Below, in pieces: positions 18,527 through 26,812 of a stretch of 64,000 nucleotides of DNA. The notes under the pieces are model-generated. The model was not told where the DNA came from and searched no databases. It saw only the letters and a list, made by a program, of their open reading frames with translations. Position 1 is the first letter of the stretch. Every line of letters begins with the position of its first letter. The stretch is from Aliirhizobium wenxiniae (GTDB taxonomy: Bacteria > Pseudomonadota > Alphaproteobacteria > Rhizobiales > Rhizobiaceae). The DNA lies in NCBI RefSeq assembly GCF_014201355.1, contig NZ_JACHEG010000001.1:992001-1056000 (forward strand). The letters are read 5' to 3'. Position numbers and translations under genes: made by a program.

Positions 18527-20332
18527 TTGACGAATTTTGCATCTCTTGGTGTTTCCAAGGAGATCGTCGCCACGCTGACTTCGCTTGGCATTGAAACCCC
18601 GACGCCGATCCAGGCGCAGGCAATTCCCCTAGTCCTCGAAGGCCGCGACCTGATCGGCCTCGCCCAGACCGGCACCGGCAAGACCGCCGCTTTCGGCCTG
18701 CCGCTGATCGAGCGTCTGCTCGCCGACGGCACCCGTCCTGACAACCGCACCACCCGTTCGCTGATCCTTGCGCCGACGCGCGAACTGGTGAACCAGATCG
18801 CCGCCAACCTGAAGACCTTCGTCAAGGGCCGGCCGCTCAAGATCAATCTTGTCGTTGGCGGCGTCTCGATCAACAAGCAGCAGCTGCAGCTGGAAAAGGG
18901 CACCGACATTCTCGTCGCCACGCCCGGCCGCCTGCTTGACCTCGTTGCCCGTCGCGCCATCGGCCTGACCACGGTTCGTTTCCTCGTTCTCGACGAAGCC
19001 GACCAGATGCTCGACCTCGGCTTCGTGCATGACCTGCGCAAGATCGCCAAGATGGTGCCGAAGAAGCGCCAGACCATGCTCTTCTCGGCCACCATGCCGA
19101 AGGCGATCGCCGATCTGGCTGCCGACTTCCTGACCGATCCCACCAAGGTCGAAGTCACGCCTCCGGGCAAGGCTGCCGACAAGGTCGAGCAGTATGTCCA
19201 CTTCGTCGCCGGCAAGGGCGACAAGACGGAAATCCTGCGCAAGTCGCTGCTCGAAAACCCGGATGGCCGCTCGATCGTCTTCATGCGCACCAAGCACACC
19301 GCCGAGAAGCTGATGAAGCATCTCGACAATATCGGCTTCTCGGTCGCCTCGATCCACGGCAACAAGAGCCAGGGCCAGCGCGAGCGGGCGCTCAAGGGTT
19401 TCCGTGACGGCGAGATCAAGACGCTGATCGCCACCGACGTCGCCGCCCGCGGCATCGACATCCCGGCCGTCAGCCACGTCTATAACTACGACCTTCCGGA
19501 AGTACCGGACGCCTACGTTCACCGTATCGGCCGTACCGCCCGTGCAGGCCGTGACGGCATCGCGATTGCCTTCTGCGCCCCGGATGAGACGCTGCTGCTC
19601 CGCGACATCGAAAAGCTGATGGGCATCGAGATCAAGTCCGCATCCGGCGAACGTCCTGAAGCGCTGAACCGTCCGGTTCGCGGCAACGGCAACAACAATC
19701 GCGGCGGCAACAAGGCCAGGGGAAGCAACGGCGGCGGCAATGCCGGCGGCCGTGGCAATGGCGGCGGTAACGGCGAAGGCCGTGGTCCGCGTCGCGAACG
19801 CCCGGCCCGTAAGCCGTTCTTCACTGCTGAAGGTGCCGAAGGTGCTTCTGAAGAACGCGGTGAACGTCAGGAGCGTCGTGGCGGATCAAACAATCGCCCG
19901 CAGCGTGACAACCGTCGCAACGAAGAGTTCCGCGGCCAGCGCCGCAACGAGGAAGCTCCGCGTTCCGAAGGCGATAACGATCTGGCTGCAACGTCGGACT
20001 TCCGCCCCAACCGCAGCCAGGAAGGGTCGCGTAACGGCGGCCAGAACCGTGGCAATCAGGGCCAGCGTCCGGCAAAGCCGAACAATGGCGGCAATCGCGA
20101 TCGCGCCGCTCACGGCGCCCACGAAGCCGGCAAGCAGCGCCAGCAGCATCAGGCTGGTGCGACCGACGGTTCGCAGGCTCCGGCAAAGACCGGCGGCCAG
20201 AACCGCCACGCCCCGCAGAAGACCGCCCAGGGCGAAGGCCGCGGCCCCGTCCGTTTCGGCAATCCGGGCCCCGCTCGCGGCGACGAACAGCGCGGCGGCG
20301 GCTTCCAGGGCCGCAAGCGCCGTCCGGCGTAA
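18527..20332 (+). CDS. DEAD-box RNA helicase with Gly/Asn/Arg-rich C-terminal tail
   Basis: RhlE/DeaD-type ATP-dependent RNA helicase. The core at about residues 1-370 has the Q motif ('PTPIQAQAIP'), motif I 'AQTGTGKTAA', Ia 'PTRELV', II 'VLDEADQML', III 'SATMP', V 'ATDVAARGID' and VI 'HRIGRTARAG'. A tail of about 220 residues rich in G, N, R and Q follows and is low-complexity, probably disordered and RNA-binding. A TTG start (MTNFASLGVSK after re-reading) is chosen because GAAAGG precedes it at proper spacing. ATGs at 18485 and 18497 lack one and add an atypical leader. The roughly 330-bp gap upstream could give a long 5' UTR, as in cold-inducible helicases. Confidence 0.93.
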   Translation: MTNFASLGVSKEIVATLTSLGIETPTPIQAQAIPLVLEGRDLIGLAQTGTGKTAAFGLPLIERLLADGTRPDNRTTRSLILAPTRELVNQIAANLKTFVKGRPLKINLVVGGVSINKQQLQLEKGTDILVATPGRLLDLVARRAIGLTTVRFLVLDEADQMLDLGFVHDLRKIAKMVPKKRQTMLFSATMPKAIADLAADFLTDPTKVEVTPPGKAADKVEQYVHFVAGKGDKTEILRKSLLENPDGRSIVFMRTKHTAEKLMKHLDNIGFSVASIHGNKSQGQRERALKGFRDGEIKTLIATDVAARGIDIPAVSHVYNYDLPEVPDAYVHRIGRTARAGRDGIAIAFCAPDETLLLRDIEKLMGIEIKSASGERPEALNRPVRGNGNNNRGGNKARGSNGGGNAGGRGNGGGNGEGRGPRRERPARKPFFTAEGAEGASEERGERQERRGGSNNRPQRDNRRNEEFRGQRRNEEAPRSEGDNDLAATSDFRPNRSQEGSRNGGQNRGNQGQRPAKPNNGGNRDRAAHGAHEAGKQRQQHQAGATDGSQAPAKTGGQNRHAPQKTAQGEGRGPVRFGNPGPARGDEQRGGGFQGRKRRPA

Positions 20333-20355
20333 GCGCTGAGACCACATGAAATGCG

Positions 20356-20388
20356 AACGGCCGGGCTCACACCCGGCCGTTTTGCTTT
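20356..20388 (+). terminator. intrinsic terminator after helicase
   Basis: AACGGCCGGG / CCCGGCCGTT with a six-base loop, followed by a T-rich tract (TTTTGCTTTT), 23 bp after the helicase stop. Confidence 0.88.
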
Positions 20389-20410
20389 TCGGCGAAGTGT
20401 ATGGCGAAGT

Positions 20411-21037
20411 TCAGGAAAGGCTGGAAATCCAAACATGGCCCGGGTACAGGACTTCAAGCCGTGACCTCAGCCAGGCCCGATCCTCTTGCGGCAATTTCGG
20501 CAAGGCATGCCCGAAATCCGCCTCGTCCTTGGGGCGCAGATACTTCGCCTTGAATAACAGGACTGCTGTCGGCTTTAGATAAGGAATGCCATTGGCCGTG
20601 CGGGAGACCATCTCCTTGCGCGAAGCGCTGATGGAAGGCTCCCTTTTATAGACCCATTGATCCGGCGTACCCGGCTCGATCATCATATCGGCCCGCCACG
20701 TTCGACTTGCCATCTCCTCGCACCAGATCTGGAAAACATCCGGATCCGGTTCCTCGTCCGGCGCAAGGTAGTCGATCCGGCCGTCCCGAACGGAATAGAA
20801 GCGGGTCCCCGAAAGCGAGGCGCGAAATGCAGGAAGATCATCCCTCAGGATCGTAAACTCGATATCCTCGTGATCCCGTAGCTGACGCCCATGCCACAGA
20901 TCGAGCGCCCATCCACCCACGACACACCACGGCAGCGACAGACTTTCCAAGCGAGCAGCCAGTTCGCACGGGCTCCAGGCCAACCATGCGGCCTCATCGG
21001 GCGGCGCCAATTCATTACTTTCGTTCCTCACCGACAA
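20411..21037 (-). CDS. nucleotidyltransferase-fold protein (aminoglycoside/lincosamide NTase-like)
   Basis: 208 residues. The N-terminal 'WCVVGGWALDLWHGRQLRDHEDIEFTILRDDL' matches the minimal nucleotidyltransferase motif GGxA...D-x-D/E, with the DxE metal pair (EDIEF). The overall length and 'LKPTAVLLFKAKYLRPKDEADF' resemble ANT(2'')/LinB-like proteins and uncharacterised relatives. A resistance role is not implied, since most chromosomal members are uncharacterised. It starts seven bases after the stop of the DMT transporter gene, so it is probably cotranscribed. Confidence 0.75.
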   Translation of the reverse strand: MSVRNESNELAPPDEAAWLAWSPCELAARLESLSLPWCVVGGWALDLWHGRQLRDHEDIEFTILRDDLPAFRASLSGTRFYSVRDGRIDYLAPDEEPDPDVFQIWCEEMASRTWRADMMIEPGTPDQWVYKREPSISASRKEMVSRTANGIPYLKPTAVLLFKAKYLRPKDEADFGHALPKLPQEDRAWLRSRLEVLYPGHVWISSLS

Positions 21038-21044
21038 CGCCTCT

Positions 21045-21932
21045 TTACGAACTTGCCTTGGGCGTTTTCCTGTTCACTAGATAAACGCCAGCCACCACGA
21101 TCACCGTGCCAACCACCACCGGCAGGGTCAGCGGTTCGCCGAACAGGATCGCCGCCTCGATCGCCACCATGGGCGGCATCAGATAGATCAGCGATGCGGC
21201 GCGCGAAACCTGTCCGTGGCGAATGAGCCGCAAGAGCAGGAACACCGCCCCCATCGAAATGCCGATCACCGACCATGCCATCGACGCGATCGCCTGCCAG
21301 GTCCCGTCGAAACGCATCTCCTCGGTCATGAGAGCGATCGGCAGGGTGACGATCAACGCGCCGACGAACTGCAGGGTCGCCGTCGCCATCAGGTCTGCCT
21401 GCTGCAGATGCTGCTTCTGATAGATGGTCCCGTAGGTCACCGATGTCATGGCGACGAGATTGATGATCAGCGGAATGCCGAGCCCCGTCAGCCCGGCGGC
21501 AAGGCTGGCCAGAAGCTGCGGTGAAATTGCAATCAGAATGCCGGCAAAGCCGAGCCCAAGACCGATGCGCTGGCGAACCGAAAGCCGCTCGCCAAGCAGG
21601 AAGGTCGCCGCCAGTGCCGTCAGCAGCGGCTGCAGCCCGGCGATGATGCCGGAAAGACCCGATGGCACCCCCTGCCCGATCGCATACCAGACACCGGCAA
21701 GATAAAGCCCGTGTAGAAACACGCCCGAAAGAATGGCCCTGCCGAACGCCGTAGCGCTCGTCGGCCATTTTGCCCCGATCAGCAGACAGATACCGCCAAA
21801 GGCACACGCCGCAAGAGCATGGCGCACCGCGAGAAAGGTGATCGGGTCGGCATGCATGGCCGCATATTTCGCAACGATCCAGCCGGTGGACCATAGAAAG
21901 GCAAATATCGCCGGCGCGAGGCGGTCAAGCAT
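21045..21932 (-). CDS. EamA/DMT family transporter
   Basis: A 295-residue inner-membrane protein with ten hydrophobic helices in two EamA repeats ('AFLWSTGWIVAKYAAMHADPITFLAVRHAL' and 'SLIYLMPPMVAIEAAILFGEPLTLPVVVG'). Members export amino acids, metabolites or drugs. Substrate unknown. First gene of a two-gene unit with the nucleotidyltransferase-like gene. Confidence 0.9.
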   Translation of the reverse strand: MLDRLAPAIFAFLWSTGWIVAKYAAMHADPITFLAVRHALAACAFGGICLLIGAKWPTSATAFGRAILSGVFLHGLYLAGVWYAIGQGVPSGLSGIIAGLQPLLTALAATFLLGERLSVRQRIGLGLGFAGILIAISPQLLASLAAGLTGLGIPLIINLVAMTSVTYGTIYQKQHLQQADLMATATLQFVGALIVTLPIALMTEEMRFDGTWQAIASMAWSVIGISMGAVFLLLRLIRHGQVSRAASLIYLMPPMVAIEAAILFGEPLTLPVVVGTVIVVAGVYLVNRKTPKASS

Positions 21933-22240
21933 GATTGGCTTCCGTCAATGAGGTCAGTTCCCATAGGCGGACAATATTTCCCGGTCAAAGCAGAAAATCT
22001 GACGGCAAGCGTCAATGACGTTGATCATCCTGTGAGCACTTGGCGCTTTAACGGGCAACACATTGATTTGACGAATGTTAGCAAATCCTGAGCAATAGCT
22101 TGCAGCTCTGGGCGGCGGCCTGAAATACCCTATTTCTTCGGCACCAAGTGGAGTTTTGATTTTATCTTCGGCAACTGCGCATGGTTCTTGCATTGCCTTC
22201 TGCGTTGTATTCTTATGGCCAAAAAAAGGGGAACGCTTCT
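21933..22240. other. divergent intergenic region
   Basis: About 300 bp between the divergent DMT transporter and ATP-grasp genes. No coding sequence or clear hairpin seen. A run AAAAAAAGGGGAA at 22220-22232 forms the Shine-Dalgarno for the ATP-grasp gene. Confidence 0.5.
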
Positions 22241-23650
22241 TTGGCATTTGATGAAATGTTAACTGCGGAGAACCTTCCGCGCCCACCATATAAAGACTAC
22301 CACGAGTGGTATGCGGCACAGGACACCGCCCACCTGATCCGCAAGACCCAGGACGCGGAAAACATCTTTCGCAAGACCGGCATTACATTCGCGGTCTACG
22401 GCCACGCGGACAGTTCCGAAAAGCTCATCCCCTTCGACATCATCCCCCGCATCATCTCTGCCCGCGAATGGCGCAAGCTCGCGCAGGGCATCGAGCAGCG
22501 GGTCTTGGCGCTCAACGCCTTTCTCGATGACATCTACCACAAGCAGGAAATCATCAAGGCCGGCCGCATCCCACGCGAACTGATCGAAAGAAACGTTGCC
22601 TTCCTGCCCGAGATGATCGGCTTCAAGCCGCCCGGCGGCGTCTACACCCATATCGTCGGCACCGATATCGTGCGCACCGGCGAGGATCAGTTCTACGTTC
22701 TGGAAGACAATGCCCGCACGCCCTCCGGTGTCTCCTACATGCTGGAGAACCGCGAGACGATGATGCAGATGTTCCCCGAACTCTTCACCCTCAACAAGGT
22801 GCAGCGGGTGGAAGACTATCCGCGCCTTCTGCGCCAGTCGCTTGCCGCCGTTGCCCCTCCGGGCTGCAAGGGCAAGCCGCGCGTGGCGGTACTCACCCCC
22901 GGCATCTACAATTCCGCCTATTACGAACACTCCTTCCTTGCCGACCAGATGGGCGTGGAACTGGTGGAAGGCTCGGACCTGCGCGTACTCGACGGCAAGG
23001 TGCAGATGCGCACCACCCGCGGCTACGAGGCAATCGACGTTCTCTATCGCCGTGTCGACGACGACTTTCTCGACCCGCTGACTTTCCGGTCGGACTCGGC
23101 GCTCGGCGTACCGGGCATCATGGATGTCTATCGCGCCGGCAACATCACCATTGCCAACGCCCCCGGCACCGGCATTTCCGACGACAAGGCGATCTATTCC
23201 TACATGCCGGAAATCGTCGAATTTTATACCGGGCGCAAGGCGCTGCTGGAAAATGTGCCGACCTGGCGCTGTTCCGAACCGGACAGCCTGCAATATGTGC
23301 TCGATAACATCGCCGACCTCGTCATCAAGGAAGTCCATGGCTCCGGCGGTTACGGCATGCTGGTCGGCCCGACGGCGACGAAGAAGGAGCGCGCCGACTT
23401 TGCCGACAAGCTGCGGGCCAAGCCGGGTAATTACATCGCCCAGCCGACGCTGGCTCTCTCCACCGTACCGATCTTCGTCAACAAGGGCGTCGCTCCACGT
23501 CACGTCGACCTGCGGCCTTATGTGCTCGTCTCCGACAAGGTGAAGATCATCCCCGGAGGGCTCACCCGCGTGGCGCTGAAACAGGGCTCGCTGGTGGTCA
23601 ATTCCAGCCAGGGCGGCGGCACCAAGGACACCTGGGTTCTGGAAGATTGA
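22241..23650 (+). CDS. circularly permuted ATP-grasp protein
   Basis: 469 residues of the circularly permuted ATP-grasp family, predicted peptide or amide ligases. Characteristic segments are 'ENIFRKTGITFAVYGHADSSEKLIPFDIIPR', 'QFYVLEDNARTPSGVSYMLENR' and the C-terminal 'LVIKEVHGSGGYGMLVGP' followed by 'VDLRPYVLVSDKVKIIPGGLTRVAL'. A TTG at 22241 (M/LAFDEMLTAENLPRPPYKDYH) with AAGGGG upstream is preferred. The ATG 60 bases earlier adds an unrelated leader. It forms an operon with the alpha-E protein (12-bp gap) and the transglutaminase. This trio is a conserved, functionally unproven peptide-synthesis or tagging cluster. Confidence 0.92.
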   Translation: MAFDEMLTAENLPRPPYKDYHEWYAAQDTAHLIRKTQDAENIFRKTGITFAVYGHADSSEKLIPFDIIPRIISAREWRKLAQGIEQRVLALNAFLDDIYHKQEIIKAGRIPRELIERNVAFLPEMIGFKPPGGVYTHIVGTDIVRTGEDQFYVLEDNARTPSGVSYMLENRETMMQMFPELFTLNKVQRVEDYPRLLRQSLAAVAPPGCKGKPRVAVLTPGIYNSAYYEHSFLADQMGVELVEGSDLRVLDGKVQMRTTRGYEAIDVLYRRVDDDFLDPLTFRSDSALGVPGIMDVYRAGNITIANAPGTGISDDKAIYSYMPEIVEFYTGRKALLENVPTWRCSEPDSLQYVLDNIADLVIKEVHGSGGYGMLVGPTATKKERADFADKLRAKPGNYIAQPTLALSTVPIFVNKGVAPRHVDLRPYVLVSDKVKIIPGGLTRVALKQGSLVVNSSQGGGTKDTWVLED

Positions 23651-23662
23651 GGGCGTAGAAGA

Positions 23663-24607
23663 ATGCTGGGAAGAACTGCAAACGGCCTCTACTGGATGTT
23701 CCGTTACATCGAGCGCGCCGAAAACATCGCCCGTCTCGTCGATGCCGGCCTGCGCGTCTCGCTGACCAGTGCCGGCTCCTCCGACGAGGACTGGCACGGC
23801 GTGCTCGAAAGTGCGGGCGTGCGCGAAGCCTATTCCGAGGTGCATGACAAGATGACCGCCGCCGACGCGGTCGATTATCTGCTGCGCGACCGTACCAACC
23901 TGTCGAGCGTCATGTCCTGCATCGAGGCGGGCCGCAATAATGCCCGCATGGTGCGCACGGCACTTACCCGCGAGACCTGGGAAGCCACCAACGAGGCCTG
24001 GATCGACTTGAAGGCCCGCATGTCGCGCAAGCTGAAGGCCGCCGACCTGCCCGAGCTGATCGGCGTCATAAAGCACCGCTGCGGTCTCATCCGCGGTGCC
24101 TTCCACGGCTCGATGCTCCGGAACGAGATATACAATTTCGCCCGCATCGGCACTTTCATCGAACGCGCAGACAACACCGCCCGTATTCTCGACGTCAAAT
24201 ATTACGTGCTCCTGCCCTCGGTCAGCCAGGTCGGTTCGGCGCTCGATAACTTCCAGTGGGAATCGATCCTGCGCTCGGTCTCGGCCCATCGCTCCTATGG
24301 CTGGGTCTATGACGGCGAATACCAGGCCGCAAACATTGCCGACATGCTGATCCTGCAGGTGCAGATGCCGCGCTCGCTCGCCTATTGTTACGAGAAGATC
24401 GTCAGCAACCTGCGTTATCTGTCGGAAGATTACGGCGGGGAGCGGCTGACAGCGCATGACACGGCCGATGCGATCCGGACCATGCTCAAGCGTGGCTCGG
24501 TCACCGAGATCATGGATCAGGGTCTGCACGAATTCCTTGAAGACTTCGTCTACCGCAACAATCAGCTCAGTGCCGAGATTTCCGACGGCTACCGCTTTTA
24601 TCAGTAA
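23663..24607 (+). CDS. alpha-E domain protein
   Basis: A 314-residue all-helical alpha-E protein, the constant partner of circularly permuted ATP-grasp ligases. The family start 'MLGRTANGLYWMFRYIERAENIARLVDAG' and the conserved 'FARIGTFIERADNTARILDVKYY' are present. Its chemistry is unknown; it is proposed to carry or hold the peptide made by the ligase. GGGCGTAG precedes the ATG. Middle gene of the three-gene operon. Confidence 0.93.
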   Translation: MLGRTANGLYWMFRYIERAENIARLVDAGLRVSLTSAGSSDEDWHGVLESAGVREAYSEVHDKMTAADAVDYLLRDRTNLSSVMSCIEAGRNNARMVRTALTRETWEATNEAWIDLKARMSRKLKAADLPELIGVIKHRCGLIRGAFHGSMLRNEIYNFARIGTFIERADNTARILDVKYYVLLPSVSQVGSALDNFQWESILRSVSAHRSYGWVYDGEYQAANIADMLILQVQMPRSLAYCYEKIVSNLRYLSEDYGGERLTAHDTADAIRTMLKRGSVTEIMDQGLHEFLEDFVYRNNQLSAEISDGYRFYQ

Positions 24608-24640
24608 TCAGCCCAACCGCTCGACCCGAAGGACGCCCCC

Positions 24641-25468
24641 ATGCGGCTGAAGATTTCGCATACGACAGAATATCTCTATGACGAACCCGTACCCTATCTG
24701 CTGCAGCGCCTGCGGCTGACCCCAATCAGCGGACCGACGCAAAAGGTTCTGAACTGGAGCGTGAAGGTTGACGGCGCCAAGATCGAGACGGGTTATTTCG
24801 ACCAATACGGCAATCACGTCGAACTCGTGTCGGTCGAGGGTGCCGAACACACGATCCGCATCACCGCCACAGGCGAGGTCGAAACCCTCGACAAGGCTGG
24901 CGTCTTCGGCGCCCATCTCGGCTGCACCCCGCTCTGGCTTTACCTGCGCGACACTGGCCGCACCAAGCCCGGCAAGCTGGTCAGGGAACTGGCGAAAAGC
25001 GTGAAAGGTGACAGCGAGCTCGCCCAGATGCACGCTCTGATGGATGCGATCCACGAGACGGTGGCTTACACGCCCGGAACCACGACGACCGAGACCACCG
25101 CGGAAGAGGCGCTGGCGGCAAAGACCGGCGTTTGCCAGGACCACGCCCATATTTTCATCGCTGCGGCCAGGCTTTCCGGTGTTCCGGCCCGTTATGTCTC
25201 CGGTTACCTTTTGATGGAAGACACGCCGGAACAAGTCGCCACCCACGCCTGGGCGGAAGCGCATATTCCGGGCCTCGGATGGGTCGGTTTTGATGCCGCC
25301 AACAATCTCTGCCCGGATGATCGCTACGTCCGTATCGCCTCCGGCCTTTGCTACCGCGACTGCGCCCCTGTTTCCGGCATGCGCATCGGCCCTGCCGGCG
25401 AAAACCTGAAGGTACATCTTACAGTGAAGCCGACACAGGAGCAGTCACAAGGCCAGAGCCAGTCCTGA
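24641..25468 (+). CDS. transglutaminase family protein
   Basis: A 275-residue cysteine-protease-fold protein. The N-terminal bacterial transglutaminase-like domain 'MRLKISHTTEYLYDEPVPYLLQRLRLTP' is followed by the core with the catalytic triad: Cys in 'AKTGVCQDHAHIFIAAARLSG', His in 'THAWAEAHIPGLGWVGFD', and the Asp of 'GFDAANN'. Cytoplasmic, with no signal peptide. As the third member of the ATP-grasp/alpha-E cluster it probably hydrolyses or transfers the peptide or amide made by the ligase. Confidence 0.92.
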   Translation: MRLKISHTTEYLYDEPVPYLLQRLRLTPISGPTQKVLNWSVKVDGAKIETGYFDQYGNHVELVSVEGAEHTIRITATGEVETLDKAGVFGAHLGCTPLWLYLRDTGRTKPGKLVRELAKSVKGDSELAQMHALMDAIHETVAYTPGTTTTETTAEEALAAKTGVCQDHAHIFIAAARLSGVPARYVSGYLLMEDTPEQVATHAWAEAHIPGLGWVGFDAANNLCPDDRYVRIASGLCYRDCAPVSGMRIGPAGENLKVHLTVKPTQEQSQGQSQS

Positions 25469-25535
25469 ACCTATTGCAGCGCAAGCCCGGCGCCATGTCC
25501 GGCTGCCAGAATGATATTTCTGGACCGAGGGACGC

Positions 25536-26030
25536 ATGCTGTTAGGGCAGTCTATATTCCAGTCGGTGCTGACCCGGCTGAAAGAAGAAGAGAAGGATGA
25601 CGAGGAGGCGTCGCCCGAAGGACCGGATTTCCGTATCCGTGGCCTTGGTGCAGGTTTTCTCACGCCTGATGGCCGCCCTGCAGCATCAGAGGCCGACGCT
25701 GGCAGCTATTTGGACTATCTGTACGAATGGTCCGCAAGCGAGCCGGATGCGCAGACAGACACTTCGCCCGAAGCAGTGAAAGTGGAAAAACCGCCGGAAA
25801 AGCCCGTGATGCCGGCACATCTCATGCGGCTGACGGAAGAGGAAATTGCCGAGGATCTGGCGATTTCACCTAAGGACAGTGAAGCGTCGCTCAACGAGAA
25901 ACGCCGCCAGTTCGCCAAGCTGAACCACCCGGACCGGATAGAGCCGGAATTTCGCGACAATGCGACGGTAAGGATGAAGACGGCCAACCTCTTGATCGAC
26001 CGGGCAATCTCCTCCCTCTACTGGCGCTGA
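25536..26030 (+). CDS. J-domain-like protein
   Basis: 164 residues. An acidic, apparently disordered N-terminal two thirds is followed by a C-terminal segment (about 100-164) beginning 'EEEIAEDLAISPKDSEASLNEKRRQFAKLNHPDR'. That segment has the HPD tripeptide and helix spacing of a J domain, and 'MKTANLLIDRAISSLYWR' would be the last helices. The position is C-terminal and no G/F or zinc region is present, so it is a class III-like J protein that would stimulate DnaK on a specific partner. Convergent with the following small membrane protein gene. Confidence 0.7.
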   Translation: MLLGQSIFQSVLTRLKEEEKDDEEASPEGPDFRIRGLGAGFLTPDGRPAASEADAGSYLDYLYEWSASEPDAQTDTSPEAVKVEKPPEKPVMPAHLMRLTEEEIAEDLAISPKDSEASLNEKRRQFAKLNHPDRIEPEFRDNATVRMKTANLLIDRAISSLYWR

Positions 26031-26046
26031 CGGAGGCCCTTGCCCC

Positions 26047-26259
26047 TCAGTCCTCCTGCCGCTCCTTGGGTTTCGCTCCCTCGGACGGCTTCCGATCGAA
26101 AAAGAGCTTGTAGGTGGCAAACAGACCGACGACAGCGACAATCCCCGCCCAGACCGCCTCGCCCGCATAAAGCTCGATGCCGACCCAGACGAAGCAAACC
26201 GCCGGGATCAAGATCCGGCGCCAGAGCGCATCGTAGAAAGGATGGTTAGGGTCGATCAT
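26047..26259 (-). CDS. small two-span membrane protein
   Basis: 70 residues, MIDPNHPFYDALWRR followed by two hydrophobic segments (ILIPAVCFVWVGIELY and AVWAGIVAVVGLFATYKLFF) and a charged C-terminal tail. GGAGAAAAG precedes the ATG, so this start is preferred over a much longer frame. Similar short proteins occur widely in rhizobia; function unknown. Confidence 0.75.
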   Translation of the reverse strand: MIDPNHPFYDALWRRILIPAVCFVWVGIELYAGEAVWAGIVAVVGLFATYKLFFDRKPSEGAKPKERQED

Positions 26260-26532
26260 CTGTCTTTTCTCCTCCGGCCGAACTTGCGCGGCCGCAGCTC
26301 GATATCCGGCTTGGCGGGAAAAAATGCAAGATCGCGTGCAGATGAACTTAGCTTTACCAAACCGACTGCGCCACCGTGCTTTCCTCTCATCGCCGATATT
26401 CACCCCCAAACATAAAGTTCAGCATCACAATCGATTTTTCCGTCATCCGAAGCGCTATGGGCATTGAAGCCTTAGCCGAGCTAGGCTAAGAACCAACCAT
26501 CGGACACCGGCGAGTCATCGTCGGAACGGTTA

Positions 26533-26609
26533 GCACCCGTAGCTCAGCTGGATAGAGTGTTGGATTCCGATTCCAAAGGTCGCAGGTTCGAATCCTGCCG
26601 GGTGCGCCA
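26533..26609 (+). tRNA. tRNA-Arg (anticodon CCG)
   Basis: A 77-nt cloverleaf including the encoded CCA. Acceptor GCACCCG / CGGGTGC, D-stem GCTC/GAGT, anticodon stem TTGGA/TCCAA with loop TTCCGAT (anticodon CCG, reads CGG), variable AGGTC, T-arm GCAGG-TTCGAAT-CCTGC. It is the integration site of the 20-kb island: bases 26564-26609 are duplicated at 46624-46669, and the integrase gene begins 204 bp downstream. Confidence 0.97.
26564..26609 (+). repeat. attachment repeat, left (attL, inside tRNA)
   Basis: 46 bp from the anticodon loop to the CCA end. It matches the right copy at 44 of 46 positions; the differences are at 26582 (G) and 26598 (C), which pair with each other in the T-stem. Confidence 0.92.
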
Positions 26610-26672
26610 AAAACACACTGAAATCATTGAATTTTATTTTTATTCTTGATCTCTAAAGGATCGGAATTACGC

Positions 26673-26762
26673 TAGCACAGCGTTAGCACAACGCTTACTG
26701 TATCCGAAAAAACTCTATGTTTTCAGTGCTGCGAACTCGCGGCAGGATTGCGTGTTAGCACA
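26673..26762. repeat. TAGCACA direct repeats (putative integrase arm sites)
   Basis: Three copies of TAGCACA at 26673, 26684 and 26756, two of them preceded by T, in the gap between attL and the integrase start. Short directly repeated sequences next to attachment sites are usual arm-type binding sites of phage-like integrases. No matching copies were found by eye at the right end. Confidence 0.5.
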
Positions 26763-26812
26763 GTTTTAGCGCGCCCCGCCTACCGTAGTGACACCATTGG
26801 AGACCATGTTCC

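Noticed and set aside
22259-24529. A 756-codon open frame antisense to the ATP-grasp and alpha-E genes
   Set aside because: It is a shadow of GC-rich codon usage. The plus-strand genes have clear family motifs and the antisense protein (His/Val/Gly/Asp rich) has none.
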